NCBI GenBank assembly: GCA_959600065.1
Contig: CAUGKZ010000079.1
Location: 1-7,498 of the forward strand
Source of the DNA: an uncultured Kroppenstedtia sp.
GTDB lineage: Bacteria; Bacillota; Bacilli; Thermoactinomycetales; DSM-45169
Direction: 5' to 3'
Length of the DNA: 7,498 nt
This document shows positions 1-6,818 of the stretch, piece by piece (positions within the stretch are counted from its first letter, which is position 1; each line of letters opens with the position of its first letter). Under the pieces are notes generated by a model. That model had not been told where the DNA came from and ran no database searches. It saw nothing but the letters and a program-made list of their open reading frames with translations. Position numbers and translations under genes: made by a program.

Positions 1-141
1 AAATATGGTAGTGTTCTGGGAATCATCACCTCCTGCCTCGGTTGGATTCCCATCCTGGGCTGGATTTTGCATGCAGTTACCGCCATCGCCCTGATTTGGG
101 ACGCATCCAAAAACGATGCAGGCCAAGCAAAAGCAAGCTGA
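1..141 (+). CDS. Small multi-spanning membrane protein, C-terminal part (5' end outside window)
   Basis: The reading frame is open from base 1 and encodes 46 residues before a TGA. It is clearly related to the C-terminus of the protein at 6882-7190. Both share a KYGS..GIITSCL.WIPILGW core, and the DNA is identical over 22 bases (42-63 and 7091-7112). The visible part is mostly hydrophobic (residues about 5-34), as expected for one or two membrane helices, followed by a short polar tail containing a KNDA motif. I do not recognise a named family and no catalytic residues are evident. The start lies upstream of the window, so length and promoter cannot be judged. A hairpin terminator follows immediately, so this is the last gene of its transcript. 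Certainty is high that it is a real gene and low on function. Confidence 0.8.
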   Translation, partial: KYGSVLGIITSCLGWIPILGWILHAVTAIALIWDASKNDAGQAKAS

Positions 142-142
142 G

Positions 143-168
143 AACGGGCTGTCCACAGCCCGTTTTTT
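143..168 (+). terminator. Rho-independent terminator of the left-edge membrane protein gene
   Basis: A 9-bp GC-rich stem (143-151 pairing with 156-164, core ACGGGCTG/CAGCCCGT) closes a 4-base loop and runs into a T tract ending at 168. It starts one base after the stop codon. Confidence 0.9.
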
Positions 169-173
169 GCGGA

Positions 174-202
174 TTTACAGGAACATGGGTTCGTGATATG
201 AT
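174..202 (+). promoter_or_regulatory. Sigma-A-type promoter of the SOS micro-ORF
   Basis: A -35 hexamer TTTACA (174-179) and a -10 hexamer TATGAT (197-202) are separated by exactly 17 bases. A TG at 194-195 gives an extended -10. The predicted transcription start is near 208-210. One LexA-type box lies in the spacer and a second at the start point, so the promoter is expected to be repressed by LexA/DinR. Confidence 0.8.
181..192. promoter_or_regulatory. LexA/DinR-type SOS box 1
   Basis: GAAC-ATGG-GTTC matches the Bacillota DinR/LexA core (GAAC-N4-GTTC), and flanking G at 193 extends the match to the family consensus. It sits inside the -35/-10 spacer, where bound repressor would block polymerase. 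The centre is 30 bp from box 2, about three helical turns, so both boxes face the same side of the DNA. Confidence 0.82.
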
Positions 203-210
203 CAATTAGG

Positions 211-222
211 GAACGTATGTTC
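211..222. promoter_or_regulatory. LexA/DinR-type SOS box 2
   Basis: GAAC-GTAT-GTTC is a perfect half-site pair, and the middle four bases fit the Bacillus RNRY preference. It begins 8 bases after the -10 hexamer and covers the predicted transcription start. With box 1 it forms a double operator. Confidence 0.87.
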
Positions 223-242
223 TGGAAATCGGAGGGATCGGC

Positions 243-362
243 ATGATTGGAGAAGTGGAAGCCCTGATTCATATTTTGGAGAGCAATCGGCTGGATCAAG
301 TGCATTTTGAAGAAGAGGAGAATGGGTCTGACGAGGTTACGGAAGATGGACACGGTAGTTGA
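243..362 (+). CDS. SOS-regulated 39-residue acidic peptide, unknown function
   Basis: This ORF is short but has complete expression signals. ATG at 243 lies 7 bases after GGAGG (231-235), about 34 bases after the predicted start of a promoter with two LexA-type boxes, and a terminator follows 22 bases after the TGA. Residues 1-17 look like an amphipathic helix (hydrophobic V5, A7, L8, I9, I11, L12, L17). Residues 18-39 are strongly acidic (nine Asp/Glu, including E23-E26, with no Lys or Arg). There is no signal peptide or membrane segment, so it is unlike YneA, the LysM-bearing SOS division inhibitor of Bacillus, and unlike hydrophobic SOS toxins such as TisB. A protein-binding or DNA-mimic role is possible, but that is a guess from charge alone. 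I recognise no family. The transcript could also act as an RNA, or the gene could be a truncated remnant. Confidence 0.7.
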   Translation: MIGEVEALIHILESNRLDQVHFEEEENGSDEVTEDGHGS

Positions 363-384
363 TTCACAAAATCATGGTGAGCTG

Positions 385-409
385 AACGGGGAGAGGCCCC
401 CGTTTTTTT
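385..409 (+). terminator. Rho-independent terminator of the SOS micro-ORF
   Basis: A 7-bp stem (385-391 with 398-404, AACGGGG/CCCCGTT) encloses a 6-base loop and ends in seven T residues (403-409). It isolates the micro-ORF as a monocistronic unit of roughly 200 nt. Confidence 0.88.
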
Positions 410-716
410 GTTGTCTAGTGCCCCTTCAGGCAACTTTGATCTTGTTTTTCAAGGCGGAGGCAGGATGGTGGAGCGGCTCCGATCTCTTGCAAAGAGCGCA
501 AAGACGAATCAAATCCCACCATCCTTACCTTTCTGTGATTTTCCACACAATGTTCGCTGAGGAGGCATTAGATCCGTCCGTCTGAAAGTCCACACAGAAT
601 ATTAGATGTTTTAAATGGGATCGAATATTTCCTATGTTTCAGATAGAATGGAGAAAAGTATACCTGTCTTCATCCTTTTGTATTTGAGGCAAAAATATTG
701 GAGGAGGTAGTCGCAA
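410..716. other. Intergenic stretch without a convincing gene
   Basis: It contains the long-spaced inverted repeat at 462-525 and, at its end, the strong Shine-Dalgarno site GGAGGAGGT (700-708) of the helicase gene. A 31-codon ORF (465-560) starts inside the repeat, with GGAGG only 4 bases upstream; I do not support it as a gene. Possible -10 elements near 644-649 (TAGAAT) lack a credible -35, so the helicase promoter was not located. No GAAC-N4-GTTC box occurs here, so there is no sign that the helicase shares the SOS control of its upstream neighbour. Confidence 0.5.
462..525. repeat. Long-spaced inverted repeat with inner hairpin
   Basis: AGGATGGTGG (462-471) is perfectly complementary to CCACCATCCT (516-525). 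The 44-base interval holds a small hairpin (484-496, CTCTT/AAGAG) and a direct repeat GCAAAGA (489-495 and 498-504). There is no T tract, so it is not an ordinary terminator. It could be a structured RNA in the helicase leader or a small palindromic element. Confidence 0.5.
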
Positions 717-2867
717 GTGGAAGTGGCTATGCATGTTACCTTCCTGGAAGCATACTCTCGTTTGCCACAAACCGAGCGAAAAAAAACCACGGAGATGATC
801 CGAAAGCTCCGGACAAACTCCCGAACATCCAGTCTCAATGTGGAACGATACCATGAGGCTGTGGATCCACATGTCTATTCAATCCGGGCCAGTCAGTCTT
901 ACCGTACGATCGGGCTGTGGCCGGACAAAGGAAAAACCCTACTCCTTCTCTGGGTAGATCATCATGATGAAGCTTATCGCTGGGCAAAGCAGAAACGGTT
1001 TACTGTCAATCTGCAAAACAACACCCTACGCATGTGGTCCATGGCGGAGGAAGGAGGGATGACTGGTTTTCCTTTGGATTCCCCATCTACTCAATACGGT
1101 CTCTTCTCTATATATACGGACCGCCAGCTATTAGATGTCGGGGTGCCGAAGCAGTTACTCCCTTTCATCCGGGAAATCCGGGAACCCGGTGAGCTGAACC
1201 ACCCGAAGGAAGAGATTCCGGAAGAGACCCTGGAAGCTTTGAAACTGTTGGCCGAAGGAGAACCCTTCGATGCGGTGTACCAGTTTGTCCTGGAATGGCG
1301 TGTGGAACAGAATCAGACGGAACCGGAGGAGAATGAGGCGGAAGCTTTGGAGCGGGTCATTCACAGCCCCGCCTCAAGTCGCAGTATTGTGGTGATCTCC
1401 TCAGATGAACAGCTGAATGAAATTTTGGACAAGCCCATGGAGAAGTGGCGCACTTTTCTCCATCCCAGCCAGCGATCAATCGTCGAGGGGAACTACCGGG
1501 GACCCCTTCGTCTGCTGGGAGGAGCAGGAACCGGAAAGACCGTCGTTGCGATGCACCGGGCTCGCCGGTTGGCCCGGGAAGTGCTTCAACCGGGGGAGAA
1601 AGTGCTGTTTACGACTTTCAATCTCAATTTGGCGGATTCCATCAGACAAACATTGGGGACGATGTGCACCGAGAGCGAGCTGGAACGGATTGAGGTGGTC
1701 GCCATTGACCGCCTCGCCAGGCAGATCGTGGATCGTTGGCAAGTCGCCAACATTGAAGCGGTGGTAATGGACCGGAGCCAGTTTGAGAGCATCTGGCGGG
1801 AGGCCCTGGATGAGGCGGGATGGACTGAGGACAAATTGCCCTTTGCCCTGGAGGAATATGAACAAGTGATTCAGTATCACGGCGTGGAATCGTGGCCGGA
1901 GTACCGAGATCTGCCCCGGAGCGGCCGGGGAGTTCGCATCACTTATGCGGCTCGGGAACGAATGTGGAGTGCCACCCAGTATTATCGGAATCGGATGAGG
2001 AAGTTGGGTTGGTATGAATTTACCGACGTCCTCCGCATGGCCAGGAAATGGGTGGAGTCCCATCCTAGGAAAGAGTCGTATCGTTCAGCAGTAGTAGATG
2101 AGGTGCAGGATTTCCATCCTGAGGGGCTGAAGCTACTTCGCGCCCTCGTCCCGCAAAGAGAGAATGATCTTCTTCTCTGCGGTGACGCCCATCAACGCAT
2201 CTATTCCCGCTATGTTACGCTCAGCCAATGTGGGATCGACGTCCGGGGAAAGCGATCCAAACGGTTGCGGATCAACTATCGGACCACCGAAGAGATCCGT
2301 TCCGAGACGATACGCACTCTGCAAGGTGTTCAGTACGATGATCTGGACGGCGGGAAAGATGAAGGGAAGGAGATTTCCCTGCTCCATGGGAATCTGCCGG
2401 AACGGCACCATTTCCAAACAGAAGAAGAAGAAACGGAGTATCTGGTGAATCAAATCCGGGAACTGCAGAAACAGGGAATTCCGACCGATGATATCGCCGT
2501 TCTCGCTCGCAAAAACAAGCTGGTGGAAGAAGTCCGCCAGTCTCTGGAGGAAGCGGGTATTCCTGTCGTCATTATGACCTCCCGTTATCAAAAACCGGAA
2601 GCCGGGGTCTCCTGTGGCACGATGCACCGGAGTAAAGGGCTGGAGTTCCGCGCTGTGTTCCTAATAGGAGTCAACCAGGGCATCGTCCCACCCCTCTCCC
2701 GCCTAGAGGGTTGTTTCGATAACGAGGAGCGGACCGAAGTAGAAAAGCAGGAACGCTCTCTCCTCTATGTCGCCGGAACTCGTGCGCGAGACCAACTCTT
2801 CGTCACCTCCCACGGCGTCCCCAGCCCACTGTGGCCAGTCAAAGAAATTTCCAGCCACCTCTCCTAA
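717..2867 (+). CDS. UvrD/Rep-family superfamily 1 DNA helicase with N-terminal RelE/ParE-like module
   Basis: The protein has 716 residues and is intact. GTG at 717 is chosen because GGAGGAGGT ends 8 bases upstream; the next ATG (729) is too far. Residues 1-92 resemble the RelE/ParE toxin fold: YSIRASQSYRTIG (54-66) and LLLLWVDHHDEAYRWA (75-90). A linker follows to about 245. The helicase core then has every signature: Q-motif-like HPSQ (249-252), Walker A GGAGTGKT (268-275), Walker B DEVQD (461-465), GDAHQRIY (489-496), NYRTT (520-524), TMHRSKGLEF (635-644) and YVAGTRAR (684-691). These predict ATP-driven 3'-to-5' translocation on single-stranded DNA, cytoplasmic. The core is compact compared with UvrD/PcrA, with no obvious nuclease domain. 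Whether the toxin-like module cleaves RNA or only binds a partner cannot be told. The transcript is probably monocistronic because a strong terminator follows. Role (repair or defence) is unknown; the helicase call is very secure. Confidence 0.95.
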   Translation: MEVAMHVTFLEAYSRLPQTERKKTTEMIRKLRTNSRTSSLNVERYHEAVDPHVYSIRASQSYRTIGLWPDKGKTLLLLWVDHHDEAYRWAKQKRFTVNLQNNTLRMWSMAEEGGMTGFPLDSPSTQYGLFSIYTDRQLLDVGVPKQLLPFIREIREPGELNHPKEEIPEETLEALKLLAEGEPFDAVYQFVLEWRVEQNQTEPEENEAEALERVIHSPASSRSIVVISSDEQLNEILDKPMEKWRTFLHPSQRSIVEGNYRGPLRLLGGAGTGKTVVAMHRARRLAREVLQPGEKVLFTTFNLNLADSIRQTLGTMCTESELERIEVVAIDRLARQIVDRWQVANIEAVVMDRSQFESIWREALDEAGWTEDKLPFALEEYEQVIQYHGVESWPEYRDLPRSGRGVRITYAARERMWSATQYYRNRMRKLGWYEFTDVLRMARKWVESHPRKESYRSAVVDEVQDFHPEGLKLLRALVPQRENDLLLCGDAHQRIYSRYVTLSQCGIDVRGKRSKRLRINYRTTEEIRSETIRTLQGVQYDDLDGGKDEGKEISLLHGNLPERHHFQTEEEETEYLVNQIRELQKQGIPTDDIAVLARKNKLVEEVRQSLEEAGIPVVIMTSRYQKPEAGVSCGTMHRSKGLEFRAVFLIGVNQGIVPPLSRLEGCFDNEERTEVEKQERSLLYVAGTRARDQLFVTSHGVPSPLWPVKEISSHLS

Positions 2868-2881
2868 ACCCCACCATCCCC

Positions 2882-2911
2882 AAAGGGTGTCCAAAAATGG
2901 ACACCCTTTTT
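2882..2911. terminator. Strong, possibly bidirectional terminator after the helicase gene
   Basis: A 12-bp perfect stem (2882-2893 with 2898-2909) encloses an AAAA loop. Five T residues (2907-2911) follow on the plus strand. The A-rich 5' side could also serve the minus strand, though no minus-strand gene approaches it. Confidence 0.93.
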
Positions 2912-2959
2912 GGGTAGGGAGGATGATGAAAAATCGGTATACCCGATGGATCTATCGTC

Positions 2960-2988
2960 CTGATGGAGTGAAATTATTTCGTTATAAT
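2960..2988 (+). promoter_or_regulatory. Probable promoter of the NTP-pyrophosphohydrolase/PLD-helicase operon
   Basis: A perfect -10 box TATAAT lies at 2983-2988. A weak -35 (CTGATG, 2960-2965) is 17 bases upstream. The start site would be near 2995, giving a leader of about 45 nt to the ATG at 3040. The promoter looks intact although both downstream genes are broken. Confidence 0.6.
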
Positions 2989-3039
2989 AGAGTTCTCTAT
3001 CAACTAAAATAAAATACAACCTGAACTGGGGGAGAGATC

Positions 3040-3366
3040 ATGCCGGCCTATGGAAAGTTGGTTCGTGACCGCATTCCCGTTATCATAGCTGCTTCGGGGA
3101 AAAAGGCAATTTGGCGGGGGATGGAAGATGACGAATAGCAAAAGGAAGTGAGAAAAAAGCTTCATGAAGAATTGGCGGAGTACGAAGCCACGCAGGATGA
3201 TTCATCCGCTTTGGAAGAACTGGCCGATCTGTTGGAATTGATCTATACGCTTGCTGGTATTCATGGATCGACGCCTGCGGATTTGGAGAGAATACGTGCC
3301 GCCAAAGTGGCAGAGAGGGGTGGCTTTAGACGAAAGATTTTGCTGGAGGAAGTGATCGATGGATAA
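3040..3366 (+). pseudogene. MazG-like (COG4997-type) NTP pyrophosphohydrolase, interrupted by TAG
   Basis: ATG at 3040 follows GGGGGAG (3028-3034). The frame reads MPAYGKLVRDRIPVIIAASG, the typical start of small all-alpha NTP pyrophosphohydrolases of the phosphoribosyl-ATP-pyrophosphohydrolase-like type. It hits TAG at codon 33 (3136-3138), then continues in the same frame to TAA at 3364-3366. The second half keeps the metal-binding acidic pattern (EELAEYE from 3166, EELADLLE from 3214) and the RAAKVAERGGF tail. Family members usually have Tyr at the interrupted place (D-D-E-E-Y), so a single TAC/TAT to TAG change would explain it. The family hydrolyses NTPs, often non-canonical ones, to the monophosphate and pyrophosphate. 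Its 3' end overlaps the start of the next gene by 8 bases, which indicates translational coupling in the ancestor. Restart at GTG 3148 would lack the substrate-contacting N-terminus. Confidence 0.87.
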
Positions 3367-5415
3367 TTTGAGGCTCACCACGAAAAACATCTACCCACAC
3401 TTCCTGCAAGCGATCGAATAAGTCTCATCTATCTATTTTCTTACTTCCTTTATCCAGAAGTCCGGGGCGGCATTACTGGCGGATCCACTCGAGAAAGCGG
3501 TGGAAAGGGGAGCTGATATCAAGATTTGTACAGGGGATTATCTTTACTTCACCTCCCCAGATGCACTGGAATTGCTTAGCTCCGTCGGTGGTGTGGATCT
3601 TCGTTTATACCGTACAGGTAGCCGGAGTTTTCATCCTAAAGCATATCTGTTTCGGGATGAAGACGAAGGATTGATGATGATCGGTTCTGCCAACCTTTCC
3701 GAAAGTGCTCCGAAATCCGGTGTGGAGTGGAATCTGTCTGTAAATAAAGATGTGGATCCATGGGTGTTTGAACAGGCATTAGAAGAATATATGAAGGTGT
3801 TTCACCATGAAAAAACCGTGGAAGTCCACCTGGAGATGATCAAGGAATATCGTCAGGAATATAAGGCGTATCAGCGGACCTATTCAGAGATGCCAGAGGA
3901 GGAATTAGAGTTTTCTACATCCGATGTGACGTCGGTGGAAGCCACAATCACCCCTCACGAAATTCAACGGGAGGCGTTGCAGTCTTTGGTTGCAACGATG
4001 GAAGAAGGCTATGATCGGGCCATGGTCGTGATGGCCACGGGCTTGGGCAAAACTTATATGAGCGCTTTTTTCGCAAATCAATTGAAATTCGCTCACCGGG
4101 AAGAGATTTTGCGGCAGGCGGAAGCCACCTTCCTGGGAGTGAGCGCCTCTTGGAGAACGGGATTTTTCAATGGCTCCCGCAAGGAGCGGGATGTGGAGGT
4201 TCTCTTTGCTTCGATCCATACATTGTCCATGCTCCATCATCTTCGCTCATTTTGACCGGATGAATTTGATCTGATCATTGTGGACGAATTTCACCATGCG
4301 GCGGCCAAGTCTTATCGACGTGTGATCGAGCACTTTCACCCCCAATTCCTCCTGCTCGGGATGACCGCCACTCCGGATCGAACCGCACCGAGGCGACCCA
4401 GGCATTGCGGGAAGGCAGGATTGAAGCCATTTTCACTGTAGATCTGTTTCAATGAAGGCGTGGATATTCCACCGGTGGATACGTTGTTGTTTGTCCGCCC
4501 GACAGAATCCGTCTCTGTCTTTATCCAACAACTGGGTCGTGGCTTGCGTCTGGCGGAGGGGAAATCCTACTGTCAGGTGATAGACCTGATCGGAAACTAT
4601 CGAAACTTAGAAGTGAAATTGAAGCTATTCGGGGAGCTGAACAAAAAGAAGGGAAAAACCGAATTTACTCCAACCGCTTTACCGGACATCTGTGAATTTG
4701 AGTTGGACACTCAGGCGATCGATTTTATCGCCAGATATCACGAACAGATGCCACTTCGCAAGCGCCGGTTGATGAACAATTATCATGGTGTGAAGCGAAA
4801 ATTGGGCCACAGACCCGAGTATCTGGAGCTTCATCTTCATGGATGGGAAAATGTTCGGGGATATAAGCAGGAGTGGGGCTCCTATCCGGAATTTTTGCTG
4901 GATGTAGAAGAAGAGCTCTCTGACCAGGAAAGAAGTATCGTAATGACATACAAAGACTTGATCCGGGATGTGGAAAGAACGTCCATGTCTCGTAGCTACA
5001 AGATGGTGTTGCTGAGATGTATGTTGCAACGAGGGCCAGAGCAGTGGGCTGATCCGATCACAGCCAGGGAAGTAGCGCCCTATTTTTATCAATATCTATC
5101 CGATGCACCCTACCGCAAACAGAAGGACCTGACCACCCAAACGTTGAAGGGGGATACAGAGAAAAAGCAGTGACCCAACTGATCCAAACCATGCCTATGG
5201 ACAAATGGGCAAAATCCTCTAAAGGAATCTTTGTCAGGGAAGAAGATATTTTTTATGTGGAAGGGTATCCGTCGATGCATTCGGAGGAACTACATAAATT
5301 CATCACGGACATCTGTGAATACCGGTTACATGCCTATTTTGAAAGAGGGAATGGGAATCCAGGATCCATGTTTGGGATCCTGGATACAAAATTGAAAGGA
5401 AAACAGTCCATATAG
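3359..5415 (+). pseudogene. PLD-domain plus DEAD-type superfamily 2 helicase, multiply disrupted
   Basis: ATG at 3359 follows GGAGG (3345-3349). Lesions in order: TAA at 3419-3421 (codon 21); TGA at 4253-4255 just before Walker B; a large deletion with frame change near 4385-4390; a one-base insertion near 4450; and loss of one G in the G run at 5149-5153. Between them the family is clear. There is a phospholipase-D-like N-terminus with HPK (His at codon 92) and GSAN (codons 109-112), Walker A ATGLGKT (4034-4054), AHREEIL, Walker B DEFH (from 4283), TATPDRT, then FNEGVDIPPVDTLLF and QQLGRGLR (4526-4549). The C-terminal region ends MPMDKWAKSSKG and ICEYRLHAYFERG. Motif IV and most of the link between the RecA lobes (roughly 130-150 codons, judged by relatives) are missing. 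Motif Ia also looks a few residues short, at QLKF-AHREE. Intact relatives are ATP-dependent helicases with a putative nuclease, often near restriction or defence genes. No functional product is expected. Confidence 0.92.
5357..5385. repeat. Perfect 11-bp inverted repeat inside the helicase pseudogene 3' end
   Basis: ATCCAGGATCC (5357-5367) pairs with GGATCCTGGAT (5375-5385) around a 7-base loop. It overlaps the last codons of the pseudogene. No T tract follows, so it is a poor intrinsic terminator; it could stabilise the 3' end of the mRNA or be chance. Confidence 0.5.
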
Positions 5416-5485
5416 ATAGAACAACGTGGTATATCTTTTTAAGTCAGGGAGCGCTTTCTAGCCTATCGTGAGTGGGGTGTATCCG

Positions 5486-6449
5486 GTGCGCGCGATGATC
5501 TATGGGGTGGCGGCTTCACTGTTCTTTGCAGTTACGTTTGTCCTGAATCGGTCCATGGAGATTTCCGGAGGAAACTGGATGTGGAGTGCATCCCTACGGT
5601 TTTTATTCATGATTCCTTTTCTGATGCTGATCGTCGGGATTCGGGGGAAGCTTGCCAGGTTGTGGGCGGAGATGAGGTGGCATCCTGTGGCTTGGCTGAG
5701 ATGGAGTGGGGTCGGTTTCGGTCTGTTTTATGCTCCTTTGTGCTTTGCTGCTGCCTATGGACCCGGATGGTTGGTTGCTGGTGCTTTCCAGGTGACGATT
5801 GTGGCCGGTACCTTGATGGCGCCTCTCTTTTATCGGAAGGTTCGGATCGGGGGCGAGGATAGAAGGATTCGGGAACGGATTCCCGTCCGGGGGCTAGCCC
5901 TTTCATCGATCAACCTGCTCGGGATTGTCGTGATGCAATCAGATCACGCTCGGAACTTTCAAATCACTGAAGTGCTCCTCGGTGCACTCCCGTCCTGTTG
6001 GCGGCGTTTGCCTATCCTCTGGGTAATCGCACAAGATGATGGAAGTCTGTGAAGGAAGACTGGACACCTTTCAACGTGTATTAGGTATGACCTTGGCTAG
6101 CCTCCCTTTGTGGATCCTCCTTTCCTGTTTCAGTTGGGTCCTGTCTGGACCGCCTGAAGAAAGCCAGGTTGTGCAGACGTTCATCGTGGCTCTCAGCTCC
6201 GGCGTGATCGCCACGGTCCTGTTCTTCCGGGCAACAGATCTTGTCCGTGGGGACCAGAGGAAACTGTCCGCAGTGGAAGCGACTCAGTCCGGAGAAGTGA
6301 TCTTTGCCGCTCTCGGTGAGCTGATCCTTTTCCCCTCTGCCCTTCCCTCCCCTCTAGCCTCGGTGGGAATGGGACTGATCGTAGTGGGAATCATCTGTCA
6401 CAGCCGGTTCTCCCACAAGGGAAAAGCTGTGCAAAAAGCGGCGGTTTGA
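5486..6449 (+). pseudogene. DMT-superfamily multidrug-efflux-type transporter, broken by two frameshifts
   Basis: The likely start is GTG at 5486, giving MRAMIYGVAASLFF, 6 bases after a GGGGTG-like site; GTG 5468 and ATG 5495 are alternatives. The first segment (to 5991) has hydrophobic helices and the motif VLNRSMEISGGNWMWSASLR, typical of ten-helix EamA-like exporters (Pfam multidrug resistance efflux transporter type). One base is missing near 5990-5992, so the frame should move to GTC CTG TTG (LPVLLAAFAYPLGNR). A second base is missing near 6031-6033, after which KMMEVCEGRLDTFQRV (from 6033) runs to TGA at 6449 with the remaining helices. As it stands, translation ends at 6052 after about 190 residues. 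An intact member would be an inner-membrane exporter of about 320 residues. The substrate cannot be inferred. Two single-base losses 45 nt apart suggest recent decay or sequencing error. Confidence 0.88.
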
Positions 6450-6474
6450 TTACAAAATCAGGCCGCTCGTTTTT
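6437..6474 (+). terminator. Terminator overlapping the end of the transporter pseudogene
   Basis: AGCGGC (6437-6442) pairs with GCCGCT (6462-6467), and an upper stem TGATT/AATCA (6447-6451 with 6456-6460) closes a 4-base loop. A T run at 6470-6474 follows. The stop codon lies inside the stem. Confidence 0.8.
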
Positions 6475-6505
6475 ATGTACTAATCATGATAGAGTATAGA
6501 TTGAG

Positions 6506-6818
6506 TCAGGGCTGTTGATTAACCAGAAAATGGGCGGAGGAAGGGAGTCGTGTGCTACCAAAGCGACGACCTTTGTACCATGGGCACTACAATCCAAAGG
6601 AGCTGAAGCTCTAGATGAAGGTAGCCATCCTGCCCAGCGGAGAATCTGGAGAGAGGGCGTTAAGGGGCAACATTCTTCCCTGTGTTGCTTCCGTAAGGCT
6701 TTGCTCCTGCCCGATCGGAAGATTTGGAGCGGCCAGTTTTTACTTCCTTGCCGGATGGCAACCGAGCGTGGTAGAACACGATCTCCCCACCCAAAATATG
6801 GCTAATCAACACACCTGA
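6506..6818. mobile_element. Candidate MITE or transposon remnant with imperfect terminal inverted repeats
   Basis: The 31 bases at 6506-6536 and the reverse complement of 6788-6818 agree at 23 of 31 positions, including a core TGTTGATTA-R-CCA and outer TCAGG. A 7-base direct repeat GAGTATA flanks the pair (6492-6498 and 6823-6829), although a few bases outside the inverted repeats, so it is only a tentative target-site duplication. The interior (about 250 bases) has no convincing gene. A short frame from GTG 6550, with GGAGGAAGGG upstream, reads MLPKRRPLYHGHYNPKELKL and then stops. A 67-codon frame from 6615 looks low in protein character. I match no known insertion-sequence family. A structured untranslated region or a decayed short transposase gene are alternatives. 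Confidence 0.5.

Noticed and set aside
465..560. 31-codon ORF starting in the inverted repeat
   Set aside because: The GGAGG site is only 4 bases from ATG, there is no promoter, and the peptide has no recognisable features.
307..585. 92-codon plus-strand open frame
   Set aside because: It begins inside the SOS micro-ORF in another frame, reads through the terminator at 385-409, and has no ribosome site.
1476..2063. 195-codon minus-strand open frame
   Set aside because: It lies entirely opposite the motif-bearing helicase gene, has no Shine-Dalgarno site or recognisable domain, and is rich in Pro/His/Ser as antisense frames are. The same applies to 2133-2627 and 4679-5092 on the minus strand.
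2923..3012. 29-codon basic ORF (MMKNRYTRWIYRPDGVKLF..)
   Set aside because: It sits across the promoter of the next operon, its ribosome site is too close to the start, and no promoter precedes it after the terminator.
3136..4255. Stop-codon readthrough or recoding in the pyrophosphohydrolase and helicase genes
   Set aside because: TAG, TAA and TGA all occur in frame, alongside indels and a large deletion, and no recoding structure is evident.
5416..5485. Guanidine-type riboswitch before the transporter
   Set aside because: The gap is only about 70 bases and lacks the conserved ykkC-type blocks; the transporter is of the ten-helix type rather than the small SMR type.
6640..6770. Possible riboswitch or T-box (GGATGGCAACCGAGCG and AAGGGGCAAC segments)
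   Set aside because: The segments only loosely resemble T-box, glycine or c-di-GMP elements; the other conserved blocks are missing and no matching downstream gene or terminator/anti-terminator is present.
6615..6818. 67-codon ORF in the candidate mobile element
   Set aside because: No ribosome site, no motif, and its end is formed by the inverted repeat; an overlapping frame is equally long, as expected of non-coding DNA.
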